DNA of 64,000 nucleotides from Archegozetes longisetosus. Lineage: Eukaryota > Arthropoda > Arachnida > Sarcoptiformes > Trhypochthoniidae. Positions 13,384 through 25,979 of the stretch are shown here, piece after piece. How positions within the stretch are numbered: the stretch's first letter is position 1; the number at the start of each line of letters is the position of its first letter. The position numbers and the translations under genes were made by a program. Location of the stretch: assembly GCA_018873245.2 (NCBI GenBank), contig JAEMBT020000004.1, forward strand, positions 7,419,073-7,483,072, in the 5' to 3' direction. A model generated the notes under the pieces. It was not told the DNA's origin and made no database searches. It saw nothing but the letters and a program-made list of their open reading frames with translations.

Positions 13384-16300
13384 TCCCAAATATATAACTA
13401 TATAAAGCACTAAAACTTTTTACTTTTCAAATACCAGATTCTCTTTAAACTGGGATTTTTGGCTCATTTGCGTCAAACGGAAAAGGGATGGACTTAACAG
13501 TTCGGTCAATACGCGCTTCGGTTCGGGAAAATACCACTTAATGAACGAATAACGAAGTCTCTTCTCTCAAGTTGTTAACAAATTTCTTGTTGAAAATCAA
13601 AGCGGTTTTACCACGAATGTAAACAGTTTATAAACAGATTATTATTAACTTTATTATTTAATATGTCATAAAAATAGTAGGTATTGATATTCCACTTGTA
13701 GTAGATAAAACAATATCAATACGGGTGATATCTATTTTAAAACCACTTTTTTAAACTCCTATTTATACATACATATAAAGTAAGATCTTGTTTCACAATT
13801 CAGTTAAAATGTGAATGAGTTGTAAAGATAGTGTGATTCACGTTAAATGCATTCAAATATATATTAATAATCAAGATAATTGGATCAGAGATAAAACTTT
13901 CGATATATATATATTTCTACTGCAACTAAGCATAATTTCCGTTCAATTGCAGCAAAAAAGCCGAATAGAACTTAGAATAAGCAACGTTGAAGCAGTAGTA
14001 GTAGCCCCTAGGCTTTGCACTCATATACATATCGCGATACAAAACATGCCATAACAATAAGACCCCCGAAAAAGAGTTGATGTTTAGCCCCCATATCGCC
14101 TGATATTTGTGTAGTTTCTATTGGTGAAGACCTAGAATGGGCTGACAGGGCTGTCTCTTTAGCCTTTAAATACCTACACGCCTAATCACGCCAAATATTA
14201 TGATATGGGACCATATGAGCGCGATGTTTAATACGCTTCGATTCTTACGAATTAGTTTACTGTTAAAAAATTTCCTATATTTATCATTCTAAGTCAACTG
14301 TTTTCCGCAGTAAAGGCAATAACAGTCATTCAAACAAAGGTAAACAATTTCGTAGCTTGCGAAGTGAAAAAAACACATTGATCAATAATTTGAAACTAAT
14401 TGACAAAATTGAAAATGTTTTTTCTATTACAATTTGCCTAATTGCAGTTTTCACATTTACGTCAATTTGGTTGCGCTGTTGCTATCATCAAAATGATCTA
14501 TTCTTCATTGAAATTTGCTCAATTTCTTACGCGTCTAAACACTTATTCGTTAAGAGATAAAGAAATGTTGTTGGGACTCGATAAATAGCAATTATAAAGA
14601 AACACATTCTACGTCAATTGACGCAGTATTAGATTAAAAACATTGGCTCAAAAAAGTTGGATAACTATTAGATAATAATTTAAAATAAATATTGAAATGA
14701 TGATTACAGTTAAAGTAAACACACTCTGATTGATAACCTGTTGTCAGTAAAGTAAAGGTAGTGTTAATAGCAGTCTTTTCTAAGAATAGTTTGAATGCAA
14801 AATTAAAGTCAAAAACTTTTCAAAAATCTTATTAATTCTAACGCTTCAAGGACTTGAGGTACTCGAGTCGCGTTCAGACAATCGTCAACACGTCCTACTT
14901 TTAATATTAAATAACTATTTGCCCCTTTTATTGCGCTTAAGCCTTCTGAACCCAGTTGTTTATTTGGCAATTTTTCCAATATGTTCATTACTGCACGAGG
15001 AAAATTGAGCACGAACAAAATATAAACTATTAGGTAATACTTGTCGATTATTTCATTCATTTGCTTCCATCAACATTATCCTAGTATTATAAATAACGAA
15101 AATTACATTTTATACTGTGTATTTAAGTGTTGCAAATTAGACCACTCGTGTTGTTCGAGTTTTCATGTAATAACATATCAGTTTTAGCTCAACTTAGTTA
15201 ACAGAGTGATCATCTTTAGGATTAACTTATAAAAATCACTACAAATACTGCTACAATAAGCCATAAGAATTGTTACATTTAAGGTTTCAATTTAGTCAAT
15301 CTATTAATGGTCTATAAATTTGTGATTTTTCAGGTTTGTCCGTTGTCTGTTCGTTTATTACCATGATTTGAAAATTAAGATGCAATCAACAAGTAATCTT
15401 TAAAGTAAAGCATATCTGACAAATTTTTTATCGCCTTATTCACTCGCAAACTATGTGAAAACCCTATAAAATATTGCTTAATGACTCAGAACATAATGAG
15501 CAAAGTAATAATTTCCTTACAAAGTCTCTTCACTATAACTACAGGAATGTTTCATTTATTACTAACGATTAGAAATGAAATCCTATTATTTCGTAGCAAT
15601 GAAGCGATGCCCGAACAGCAGATCAATTTCCGGGATCGCAACATGGCTTCAAGTTGTGAATGGAGTCTAATCTCTTAAATTTTCGACTCAGACTTCATGT
15701 TTGTTTGGTTGTGATTTGGCAATAATTCTAAATTTAATCAGCAGTACATGTGTTTGAGAATTAAATATCTCGATTGGAGTCTTTTTCAATGTCAATGCTG
15801 TATCTATATTGAGGAATCAATTGTTGATCAGATATTGGACTTAATAGAGTTAAAAGCTTGAAGTGAAGTTTATTCATTTTTTGAAGGTTAAATTTTTGTT
15901 AAGTTTGTTTAGGGGATATTTTAGACTTAGATTACTTGAAAACGTCATATGACCATAAAAGAAACTACCACAATTGTCAAATCATTGTGAACGCTCGGTA
16001 GCCAGCTCGAGTCCATTTGGATTGTAATGAATGCATAATTCGCACAAATATTCATATATTCTTGTCTTGAACTACTTTTGAAAGTAAAACAATCTAGTTT
16101 TCGCTCATGGGATAGAATAAAATGCGACAAATTAAACCAAACACTATAACTACTGCAACAGACATTGGCATTAAATATTCCAACTGATTACACATCTTTT
16201 GTCTATCGTGTATGCAACTCAATCAACTTTTAATTCAATATCAAATATTATGCTATGAAAAGTTGTTTGAAAAATACTTTCAAACTGTCTGCTAAAAGTT

Positions 16301-19285
16301 ATTTCGATTATAGCTGAAAAGATAAGAATAAATATAAATGTTCAGAGCGTGGTCGAGTATTCATAATTGATTGGTTTAATATTAAGCTTTAATTAACGAC
16401 AATAGGATTTATGTTTTTAATTGTAGCAAAATTATGTTGTAAAGGATTTTGAAATAAAAATAAGATTTGTTCTATATTATGAAATCCTATCTAATGTGTC
16501 TGCAATATTACAGATAAAAATTTGAACTGTAATCAAGTTTTTGACATATTTTATAATGGTTTTTAATTCAATTAAATCAAACTACAAATCGCATTTTTCT
16601 CAATACTTTCAGTTCAAGTAACTCGAAACACTAGATTCGCATCTTTTGTATAACATTTTGACTTAAATGACTCGAACAAAAAAGATATAACTTAATGAGA
16701 ACTTTGATGACTGACCCCCCCATTAATTGTTAGAAAATACGTCTAGTCATTTTGATGTAAAACAATTATTTGCTTGTTGCTTGAGATTTTTCGTGTACAA
16801 ATAAGCGTCAATTTTGTTGAATTAGTCTTTAACAGCTTGCAAATATTTTGACATTTATTCTCGAGGCACTAACCACATTGGGATGACTTCTAAAAAAACT
16901 TTAGACAACTCAAAAACTGGTCAGTTCTGGATCTTCCCTATCTTTTGAGATGGAAGTTTCAACGATAATGTTAAAACCACAAACGACTGGCATTCGCGAG
17001 TGCGAGAAACACCATCGTTGGTCGAGTCAGTTGACAAACATTAGTTGCGAAATCACGTACTCAGGTTCAAAACTATCCCTTCTAATGTCACCCCAATATA
17101 AATTTATCTTACATCAGAAGTATTTTTAGGAAAACCGATTCGCCTTAGAGTAACTTTCAGTCATTTTGATAAACTTTTGAAATTTCAATTTCTAAGTTAG
17201 TATCTTATAAGAAGTTGGACTGCATTCAAATCAGAAACCAACTAGTAAAACGTGACAATTTATGAAGCTCAGTGTAATTTGTTTTAAGATCATAATAGTT
17301 GAGGTAATTTTAGTGAATTTTGTAAACAAAACTCTTAACAATACAAACATTAACATATATTTCATGGTCAAGTTTTTAAATCATGTTGAATAGCAAATGC
17401 GAACAGTTTAAGAGTTCTAGAATCCCAAATAATTTTATCCTCAAATGCCAAAATTTTGATACGATAGTAGGTTAGAAACTACTGCTAAGATTTATTCATT
17501 TTTTCTCCAGTATCTTGTGCTGCATTCATGTTGACTCAATTAACTTAATAAAGTTCCTCATAGGAATGTAAAACATAAACAAAAATTATACGAAATGAAA
17601 ACCACATACTTTTACTTCAATTGACAGAGCGTTCAATTTTTACAGTCAAACTACAACTTTCATTGCTGTTAGTTTAGCTTCAATTACACATTATTTATTA
17701 ATGTTGGGATTTCCTATTATGCACTCGCATGATAAACTTTGATTTGCTATTTTGTTGACTATCTAATGCTTGTGAAATCCTCTAGTAATAAGAAAGTTGT
17801 GAATAGTAATTAGTTTGCAAAAAGTCGAGAACGTAAACTTATTTTTCACTTTCTAGGAAACAAACGCAGTAGCATTTACGCCAAAACTTTAAAATACGAT
17901 TGTATTTTATCTTAATTTTCATTGAAAATTGTTTTCCATGTAAATAGAAATTTGTAAGAATTTCAATGCAAAACTCATTTACTAAACAATTTATCTACGA
18001 TTTCCTTAAAATAATTTAGTGCATAATTTAGACTTGAATGAATTCCTTGAGGAACTGTATTTATAATTACACGTTAACTGAATAACTTAATGCTTATTTG
18101 CACTTTACTTTATTGCTCAGTACATTCAAGCATTATTTTTCTCAAATAACTTTTGTTTTTCGGATTCAGATGAAGGAAAAAAATTAACAAAATACTGCTA
18201 TCGCTACTTATCACATGCTTGAAAAAACATTCATATTCAATTCCATTTATGATAAACCATCTAAACTGAATTTGAATCAAATTTTAATTTTCAAAATTCC
18301 ACTAAAACCTCGTTTATTATCGAAAACATTTGGGAAAACTACTTTCAGCAACATTAAATTACAATTAACAAAGTTTTAACACGTAATTGTCTCATTAGGT
18401 GTGTAGTTAACTAATAAAACTTTCCGAACGTTTATCTTGATTTTATTTTTGATTTCCACAAAAATAATTGTAAAGTTATCTAAATTACAGCTAGGCAATC
18501 AGTGATATCTTATTTCTACCTCTTTTTAAACTTTTTATTGTAATTTCGACAAAGCAATTGTCGATCAATTAATATTTTTAATTTTCAATGAGGTTTCACA
18601 ATCAAATGATTAATACAGTCCAAAGTGTGATTGTTGCAAACAAATATTACAGCAAAGAAGGCTTTCATACAGTGAGATTAATTATGTTTAGAAACTAATT
18701 TTAATAATGATTAAAAAAGTTTTCATTGAACACTTTTCACGTTAATTGAACAGTTCTATCTAAAGGTGCGAATACGTGCATCTAAACTGATAAGTCAACT
18801 TTTTATGCACTTATCTAGTAATTCAACTCAATAACATTTATGACATTGACTACGAGGATCACAGAGTTTAAAGTTTAACATTTCCGCACAATTTCCTCAA
18901 AGCTTGCTTAAAGGTTATGAATTTAGATATGCTGCTGATCTGGACAATTTATTACAAGAAAAACTTTTTCTTTTAAATCTATCAAAATATACGTAACGAA
19001 AGTAAAAACCACACAGATTTCCAATAGAATAACAACATTACAACTTATCTGCATTTAATTTATCTTTTCGAGAAAATATGAGAATCAGTATCTGATGCAA
19101 ACTGGATAGTCTCGGCGTTACTATTGCCAGGTTTTTCATCCTTGTGAGAGTTAAGTTTTTTGATAAATGGAAAGTTTATCGAAAACCTTTTATTCATATT
19201 TGGAATACGATTGGATTTTTCTATCGACAATTTTCCATTAACCTTAGTCTCACTATTTATTTGAATCTCTTCTGCAACATTGAAA
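13384..19285. other. Spacer between the Spot14-family gene and the next minus-strand gene
   Basis: About 5.9 kb of AT-rich DNA with no gene I can support. A GC-richer patch at about 13980-14240 has no long frame on either strand. A 59-codon plus-strand frame at 16950-17129 (begins MEVSTIMLKPQTTG) lies in another slightly GC-rich patch but has no recognisable domain. An 83-codon minus-strand frame at 14809-15060 is likewise unassigned. Confidence 0.5.
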
Positions 19286-20398
19286 TTATGAGTTCATTAA
19301 AGCTTTTTCAAAATTCAAATCTATAAAGTCTATACCGATATCATCATTGATTTCTTTGAGGCTAATAACGCTAGATTTACGCGATCCTTTAGTTTCGAAT
19401 GGTGTCGGAGGTCTTTGAGAAAGAAGCTTCAAGTGTGCAACTTGTGTCTGGTTCCTATATGATTTTGATTGATTGTCATCTATTGTCGACCAAATCCTGT
19501 TTCATAAAATTTTCATTCTATCAATAAACTAACATTCATTCAACATTTTAAGGTATGAAAGGGGAAAATGACATTTTGATGGTAGGGTTTGCCGTCTAGT
19601 GATGATCTAATATAGATTGTTTAGGCCTACCATTTGGACTTTTCGAACTTATCATTTTGGTTGAATAGATTGCTGGCACAAGCGTTGGGACTTTCCCTTT
19701 CAGAGTGATGACCTTTTTCTATATTATTTATATTTACAACCAGTGACTTCTTCGATTCCTCGTGTAACTTGTTATGGTGCAGTGTCGGAGCTTGACTTAG
19801 CTCTGAAGGTGAATGAGAAGATAAATGCCTCGAAGAAAGTCTATAAAGGGACAAAACGTGATCTTTAAATAGTTTTTTGAACTTTTAGCCAACAATTTGG
19901 GAAAAACTTAAGGTTCAAAAGGCATAAAAAACTTGGTAAAGTGACTCGAGCCACTCTTTTAAGTTGAGAACTTACGTGATCAAGTCCTCGTTCGCCTTAT
20001 TATTAATTGACTTAACCGAATAGTATTCCATTAGGATATTATTTTCAATTGATGGTACAGATTGTGACCGTGCTCTTAAACTTTGTACGGGAGGTGTTCC
20101 GACGCGAACTTGAGGTATCGAAAGATACTGAGAGTCTAATTGTGATATCTTATTCCCTTTCTCTTCTTCGTCGTCATCTTCTTCAACTTTTATATTTAAA
20201 GAGTAAGACATTTGAGGTTTTTCTTGAGAAGGACCTGATTTATGAAAAGCTATCTATTGTTTATTTGAATTAATGATGGCTTTTATGAGATTTTTTACCC
20301 GTAATTTTGTTGGCAGAAGCTGACGAATAAACACCTTGTAATCTTACAATAGGAGTACGAATCGGTTTCTCAATTTTAAATGCGTTCACTCTTTCCAT
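19286..20398 (-). CDS. Unrecognised Ser-rich protein, four coding exons
   Basis: Four minus-strand exons join in one frame: 20299-20398, 19976-20234, 19631-19840 and 19286-19496. Their junctions are ACGG|GTAAAA to ATCAG|GTCC, ATCAC|GTAAGT to TATAG|ACTT, and AAATG|GTAGGC to AACAG|GATT. The lengths sum to 780 nt, giving 259 residues and a stop. Matching phases at three junctions make this a real gene despite no recognised domain. The protein has a basic start (MERVNAFKIEKPIRTP), an acidic stretch (VEEDDDEEEK), several Ser-rich segments, and a C-terminal RPPTPFETKGSRKSS region that could be phosphorylated. There is no signal peptide or membrane segment. Further upstream exons cannot be excluded, because the frame is open for ten codons before the ATG. 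It is probably a fast-evolving or lineage-restricted regulatory protein. Confidence 0.65.
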
Positions 20399-22286
20399 TG
20401 TAACAATTGGCTCATGTTTCAGTATAACTCAATCGTCAATGTTTAAAACATCAAATTGGGTCGATTAGTTTCTAAAATCTAACTACAGTCAATTGTTACA
20501 CATAAGATGATATTTTTCAGTGCTTTTGTGACTTTTTTCGTTACCATAGCATTCAAGATTGATTTCTCCAATTGTTAAGTTATATATAATCTGAATAAGT
20601 ATACAAAATCGCATACATTTATATTTGATGCTATTGTAGCCAATTTATAGCATGTTTAGATTATTCACGTAAAAGGCAATAAGTAACTTATTGTTCAGAT
20701 AATCACAGGCATTTATTGTTACTTTATTGTTACTTTTTCAAGTTTCAGGTAAATTGTTGTAGTAAAGACTGCAAATCTTTTGAGTCAATTGTTGGAGAAA
20801 AAATGCTAAGAATAAATGTAACTTTAAATGTAATATTATTCAACTAGAAAGTTGTTTTTCGTGTACTATTACGCGCATTACTGTGTTGTTTGTTGATATT
20901 GTCAAAACATTTTACACACTAAATACTATAATCAATAATTTTTATCATTCATTCTTTTTTCAAGGAATTAGTCAAACAAAGGCTCTTCTTATTTGAATAA
21001 CGTGTGTCTTTAATCATTAGGTTTTGCTAATATTTATCTAGTTTTTTATAGCATAACACAATGAAGTTTGACGTTGGCTTTTTAGGCAAACCTGATTGTG
21101 AATGACTACGAAAATCGATCGTTTTACGTTATTTTCGTCTTTTCTTCGATTAGCTTCAAATGAAGGTTTTGTGCCATTAGTTCATTTATAAAAAGCTCAC
21201 AAATGTATAAAAATTGTACCTTTCTTGATTGCCTTATGAAATCGATTTGTGGAATACACCAAATAACCTGAGATATTAGACACATAAAAAGCTAAAGTTT
21301 TTAAAATTGTATTATCCTTCATACGTCCCTATAATCCATTTAAGTTACAATCCTTTATCCATAAACTGGAGATTGTTGCCAGTTTGACATTGAAGTTCAT
21401 AAGACACACAAAGTTTGATTAAATTAAAAATTCAGAACTCGAAACATTCGAATACTTTGAATTCTTGAAGAGAAATCTGTTATTAACCTGAATGCACTCA
21501 TAGATTAAGACTCTCTCGGGAACTGGATTTCTCGAGTTAGAAACTTGAAACTTGAATGATAGGCAGCCAAATTTTTCTTTGCCAGACACTTAGATATCGA
21601 TTATATTCAAAAGTTTTAATTATATAAAGTCTCAGTTATTATTTATTAGAAATCTTATTTTTTATATTAAAAGATCATAAGAAAAACAATATTAAAAATA
21701 CATTATATTTATTCAAATTAATTTAACTTAAGACTTATTTGAATGAGAGATCGAATAACCTGTTTATGGCTATAATTTAGGGTTTATTAGCACTATTATA
21801 GAATTGGACTCTAAGTCGTGTATTATTTTTTTTCAAACATGAATCAATTTTATGAATTTGCCTGAAAAGGCAATCAATTTATAATGACATGAAGTAATAA
21901 CTATATCCTATGTCATTATAATTATGCATTAATTAAACTTGCTTTCATTACTATAATCACTTTAGTGTTGGCTATAATAATTATCAGCGAAGCACTTCAT
22001 CAATAAAAATAATGATTGTAAGATTATAAATGAATAAACTCCAGGATTTATATAATAAATATTTTAGTCGTTTCAATTATACATCCGTAAATTAGAATTG
22101 CTTTAAGAAAAGCTTATGATTTAGTCAACTTGACTCCACAGTACTAAATGATTAGCAGTAATTGCTCTAAGACTAGGAACCAAAGTATTTCCACAACTTT
22201 GAACCGGTTTTCTTAAAACCAGAAATGTTGGCATATAACATCCGAGCATTCAATTAATTTTCAATAATTTGATACTAATTTCTTGA
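20399..22286. other. Spacer with no supported gene
   Basis: About 1.9 kb of AT-rich sequence between the 3' end of EXO70 and the start of the four-exon unknown gene, both on the minus strand. I see no exon-like frame with splice signals, no repeat worth naming and no clear regulatory motif. Confidence 0.5.
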
Positions 22287-25237
22287 TTAAGCTGCAGAAT
22301 CAAAGAAGGAGTCAATTATAATGGAAACTTGTTCGGGAGTGTATTTTATATATTTTTCCATCTTTTTAGTAAAGTTCATATTGACGTATCTAAAGATCAT
22401 AAAATCAAATTACTCTCTAGTAAATTTATAAATATATTCAATATTACTTGTCAAAAAAGAGCCGGTATTTCGGGACAATATATTCCTTATTCTCTTTTTT
22501 TAGAGATTCTCTTAGCTCCGAGTCTGGAATCGCGAATGCAGTTTGAATTCGATGTATTTCTTCAATTTCTTTATTGAAACCCTTTTCAAATAAATGTAAA
22601 TCAATTAATTGTTTCAATTTTTAAGACTTAGAAAAAATCTAGTGAGAATCGAATGCCGTTAGAGATCGAAAATGTGTGAACAAGTTGAATTCAGTATACA
22701 CTTAAGATTAGAAACTTTTAGTACCTGTAATAAGGTATTTTTCAAACTCATCAAGTATTCATATCACTTCATTACAAGATATCATTTCGCTATGTATTAT
22801 GCTCAACAATGCTTTTATCAGTTAGATATAGCACATAATTTTAACTAATTTTAACTAGTTTTAACCTCAACTTGCCTCAACCTCAGATCAAAGTATTGTT
22901 CGAGCCTGTAGTGATTTAATAGTTGAACAGGGGATAACCACTACTCAATCGAATATCTAGTTAGATAAGTTTCTGAACCTCTTTATGTGGTTGGTGAAAA
23001 GTTGAATTAAAACACAAAATTATAAGGTAGTAGAACTTTTAATCTAAGCACATTCGACTTCCTAAAAGATCTTCAGGAATATTAATAGTTAAGAACAGCT
23101 AAACATAATAGAACTTAAATAATTAAAAGTAGAGACGATTGTTTGAGTTTAGTTTATTTGATGATATAACTTACAGAGAACTTATCTTTGATGTTTTGTC
23201 TGTCTTTGTCTTTCAACTTCATGCTGGCCACGTTATTCATCTCAGGCAGTGTTCTCTGTTGAGAAAGTGGTTTATCTATTTCAAGAACATAATGAAGAAC
23301 TCGACTCCAACTCTGAGAATAAATTCTTTTGTAGTCCAACATTTGCTCTTCATATACAGACTCTATCTCTGAATTATACATGTGAACGATATTCAGTAAA
23401 TTCGATTTTCTCAATGTCTGCCAACAAAAATCAAATCAAACCAAGATTTAAGCTTTTTTTTAGTATAATAGAATTTAGGAAAGCATTTAAACAATGAAAT
23501 ACCTTCAAAATGTAGTGAGTATTGTTTAATTTGAATATAGCTTTCAAGTGCGGATCACTATAAAATTCACTCTTGTTTTGAAGCGTTAGACCGAGTGCTG
23601 ATAAAACTCGAGTTATATATTGTGCGAAAGCGAGTCTATTCTTATCCGATGAATTTTCTAAAGATTGTAAATCAGTGACTGTAATCACGCGCGACAAAAT
23701 ATCCAAATATCCCAATAACTGTACGACAAATATCATAACATTACTGGTCAGCTCGTGAACAGTTCCGTCTTTCGGAACTTTTGTGTGAACATCACTTTTG
23801 ATATATTCAATAAACTCTTCGAGTGATCTCGAGATAGTTGTTTGTAAGGCAACGACTAATCCCTGAAATTTCCTTTGCACATCAGGAGTACAGCCATCAA
23901 AAAGTAAATCAAAATTATGTCTCATCGATGCCTGGTGTCGGAGTATTGGAAACAGACAAAGAGCTGATGAAAAATCTTGACGAACCACACACTTCTTCAC
24001 TCTATTAGCCAGCGCTTCTCCTTCTCCCACCACACTTTCTAATGATGGGCAAACTAATCGACTGAAAATAGGTCTTTGATGTTCGATAGGAATGATGCCA
24101 TTCATTAGTTTTAGTTCGCTTTGCATTAATTTATACAGAGCTGTGACACAAGTCAAATAACTAACAATTTCTCGTTCACTTATTGAAAGATCATCTTTGA
24201 CTTCAATGTTTGGCTGATGTGATTTAGTGCCCAGTACATCACCAGGTATTACATCTTGAAGTTTTTTCATCAAAGCTTGTTGTATACTCTTAGGAGTACG
24301 TCGAAAGGGTGGCGTTTCTCTCAATTGTGTTGACAAGTTTTTACGACCTCCCAACATCGGAGAATTATGGTTAACGTTTTGAACCACAGCTTGTGTCCCA
24401 CCACTCGACGACTTTTGATGATCTCTCAACCCTTGTAATGATTTTAGCAGGACTTCTGAACGAAGATTAGCGTAAACTGTAATGAAGTCATCGTTACGAT
24501 TAGCACAAAGCCATTCGGCCAGTAATCGGAGCTCATCTCTCGCTTTCTCTATTAATAAACATTATTTTGCTATTAGTTTAGTTGGGAATAAAACTTTTTG
24601 TTAATCAATATGAGCGTTGAGTACCAGGCAATTGTTCGAAAATTGTTTTCTCGCTATCAGGGCTGTCCTCTTCATGAACCAAATCATATATAAGAATGGG
24701 AGGAACGGCAACACTATGTCTTGACAGCAATTGTCGAAACTCTTTCTCAATACAATTTCCTCCCTTTTCATACAATGCACTCTATTGAGATATAATTTGA
24801 AAATTTAGTTAAAACGTTTGAGAAACTAAATAAAACAATCGAACACTTACCACATTCATGAGTTCAGGGCTTTCGGGATTGTTGTGTTGGAAGTAATCGA
24901 TTGCTTCTTTGAGTCGATCCAGATTTTCCAGATATGCTTTGAATGAAGTGTTAGGCCCAGAGGTGACCATTGCTTCGACCTCATTGGCCACTGTATAGAA
25001 TTTGATGACATAATCGAGTCGTTCCAAAGTCTTACTGATATTCTGCTGCCGTAACTGTAAATTTCCAGTTTCTTTATATACCGGTTGAATTGTTTCCTCC
25101 AGTTTCGACAGTCTCTCATCAAAATGAGATAATATATCACTCATTTGTTTTGTTTGCGAATTACTTTTGCTTAATATTGATTTAAATAAATCCAAACTTT
25201 TGATTGCTTTTTGCAGTTTGTCACTATTTTCTTCCAT
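22287..25237 (-). CDS. EXO70: Exocyst complex component 7 (Exo70)
   Basis: Six minus-strand exons: 24851-25237, 24625-24781, 23503-24548, 23175-23417, 22448-22581 and 22287-22389. They sum to 2070 nt, giving 689 residues, close to vertebrate EXOC7. The N-terminal exon has the coiled-coil start (ILSHFDERLSKLEETIQPV), then the C-terminal helical bundle with SALCLFPILRH, PKDGTVHELTSN near residue 440, and LRKSNLLNIV. The last exon supplies the basic end (KKMEKYIKYTPEQV). Exo70 is an exocyst subunit that binds PI(4,5)P2 and Rho-family GTPases at the plasma membrane and tethers secretory vesicles. Most introns are short (60-76 nt between exons 1-2, 2-3 and 5-6; 85 and 593 nt for the other two). 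The exon 2 donor CCTG|GTACTC is weak but keeps the frame. I see no break. Confidence 0.95.
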
Positions 25238-25892
25238 TTCAATAAGTTTATTATGATTTTCAAAACTAATTAAATCAAAGTTTAAGAACCAATTGATTTT
25301 CTATCTTTGTTTGAAGACTACTTTTCATTTAATTACCAGATGTTTAAACATTTTGACAATAAAAATAAACAGTAATTAAAAAAATCGACTTAAATGACTC
25401 GTAAGATAGGAGTAACTTTTATAACTTTCAACTAGAGGTCTATTAATTCTAATTCTAAACTATTTACATAAATATTTATTTAATCATTTAAACTTGAAAT
25501 TTATTCTCGATATTGACATTTATGACAAGCAATGAATCAATTTTGCTTATAAATTTGTTAATCATTTCAAATCTAAGTTATTGCAATTGTAAGATACTAT
25601 AAATGTGATAACCAGAAGTTCCGTTAAGATCCCTATTAATGATGACGTCTTCTCTGCATTTTTCATAACATAAACATTTAGGGCAGATATGGGATATATA
25701 ACATAGCCATAGATTCAAACCATCCTACAAAATAAGCGCCACTCTATGGACTAGTTTAACACTTTAAGCTTCTTTTTGAAAGTTTTCTACTTGCTGGATA
25801 TGATGCATTAGTGGAATATGCTAAATCAAAATAAAAACTTGTGAGTTTCGTTTTTTAAACGACAATTTCTTTCAATATACATTTGCATTGAA
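25238..25892. promoter_or_regulatory. Divergent intergenic region between EXO70 and a plus-strand exon
   Basis: About 650 bases separate the EXO70 start codon (minus strand, 25237) from a plus-strand first-exon candidate at 25893. The head-to-head arrangement suggests that both promoters lie here. I see no specific core element beyond general AT-richness. Confidence 0.35.
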
Positions 25893-25979
25893 ATGTCGTG
25901 GCGGGAGGGATCAGGCCCAAACTTGCAAACTCTCCTTCAAGTAGCCAAAGGCCTTAAGATTCATTTGGCGGAAGAAAAG
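25893..25979 (+). CDS. Probable first coding exon of an unidentified gene
   Basis: An ATG opens 29 codons (MSWREGSGPNLQTLL and so on to HLAEEK) ending at a good donor, AAG|GTAAAA, after a complete codon. The stretch is much richer in G and C than the sequence on either side, as expected for a constrained exon. I do not recognise the protein. A possible continuation is 27912-28001, where an acceptor (AAACTAG) opens a compatible frame of 29 codons ending in a hydrophobic run and a TAG, but that pairing is weak. The scramblase gene downstream has its own ATG, so it is probably not the continuation. Confidence 0.4.

Noticed and set aside
14809..15060. 83-codon minus-strand frame
   Set aside because: The middle has a less AT-driven composition, but no family, splice partner or promoter is recognisable.
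16950..17129. 59-codon plus-strand frame in a GC-richer patch
   Set aside because: No domain, no splice signals and no second exon; kept only as a note in the spacer entry.
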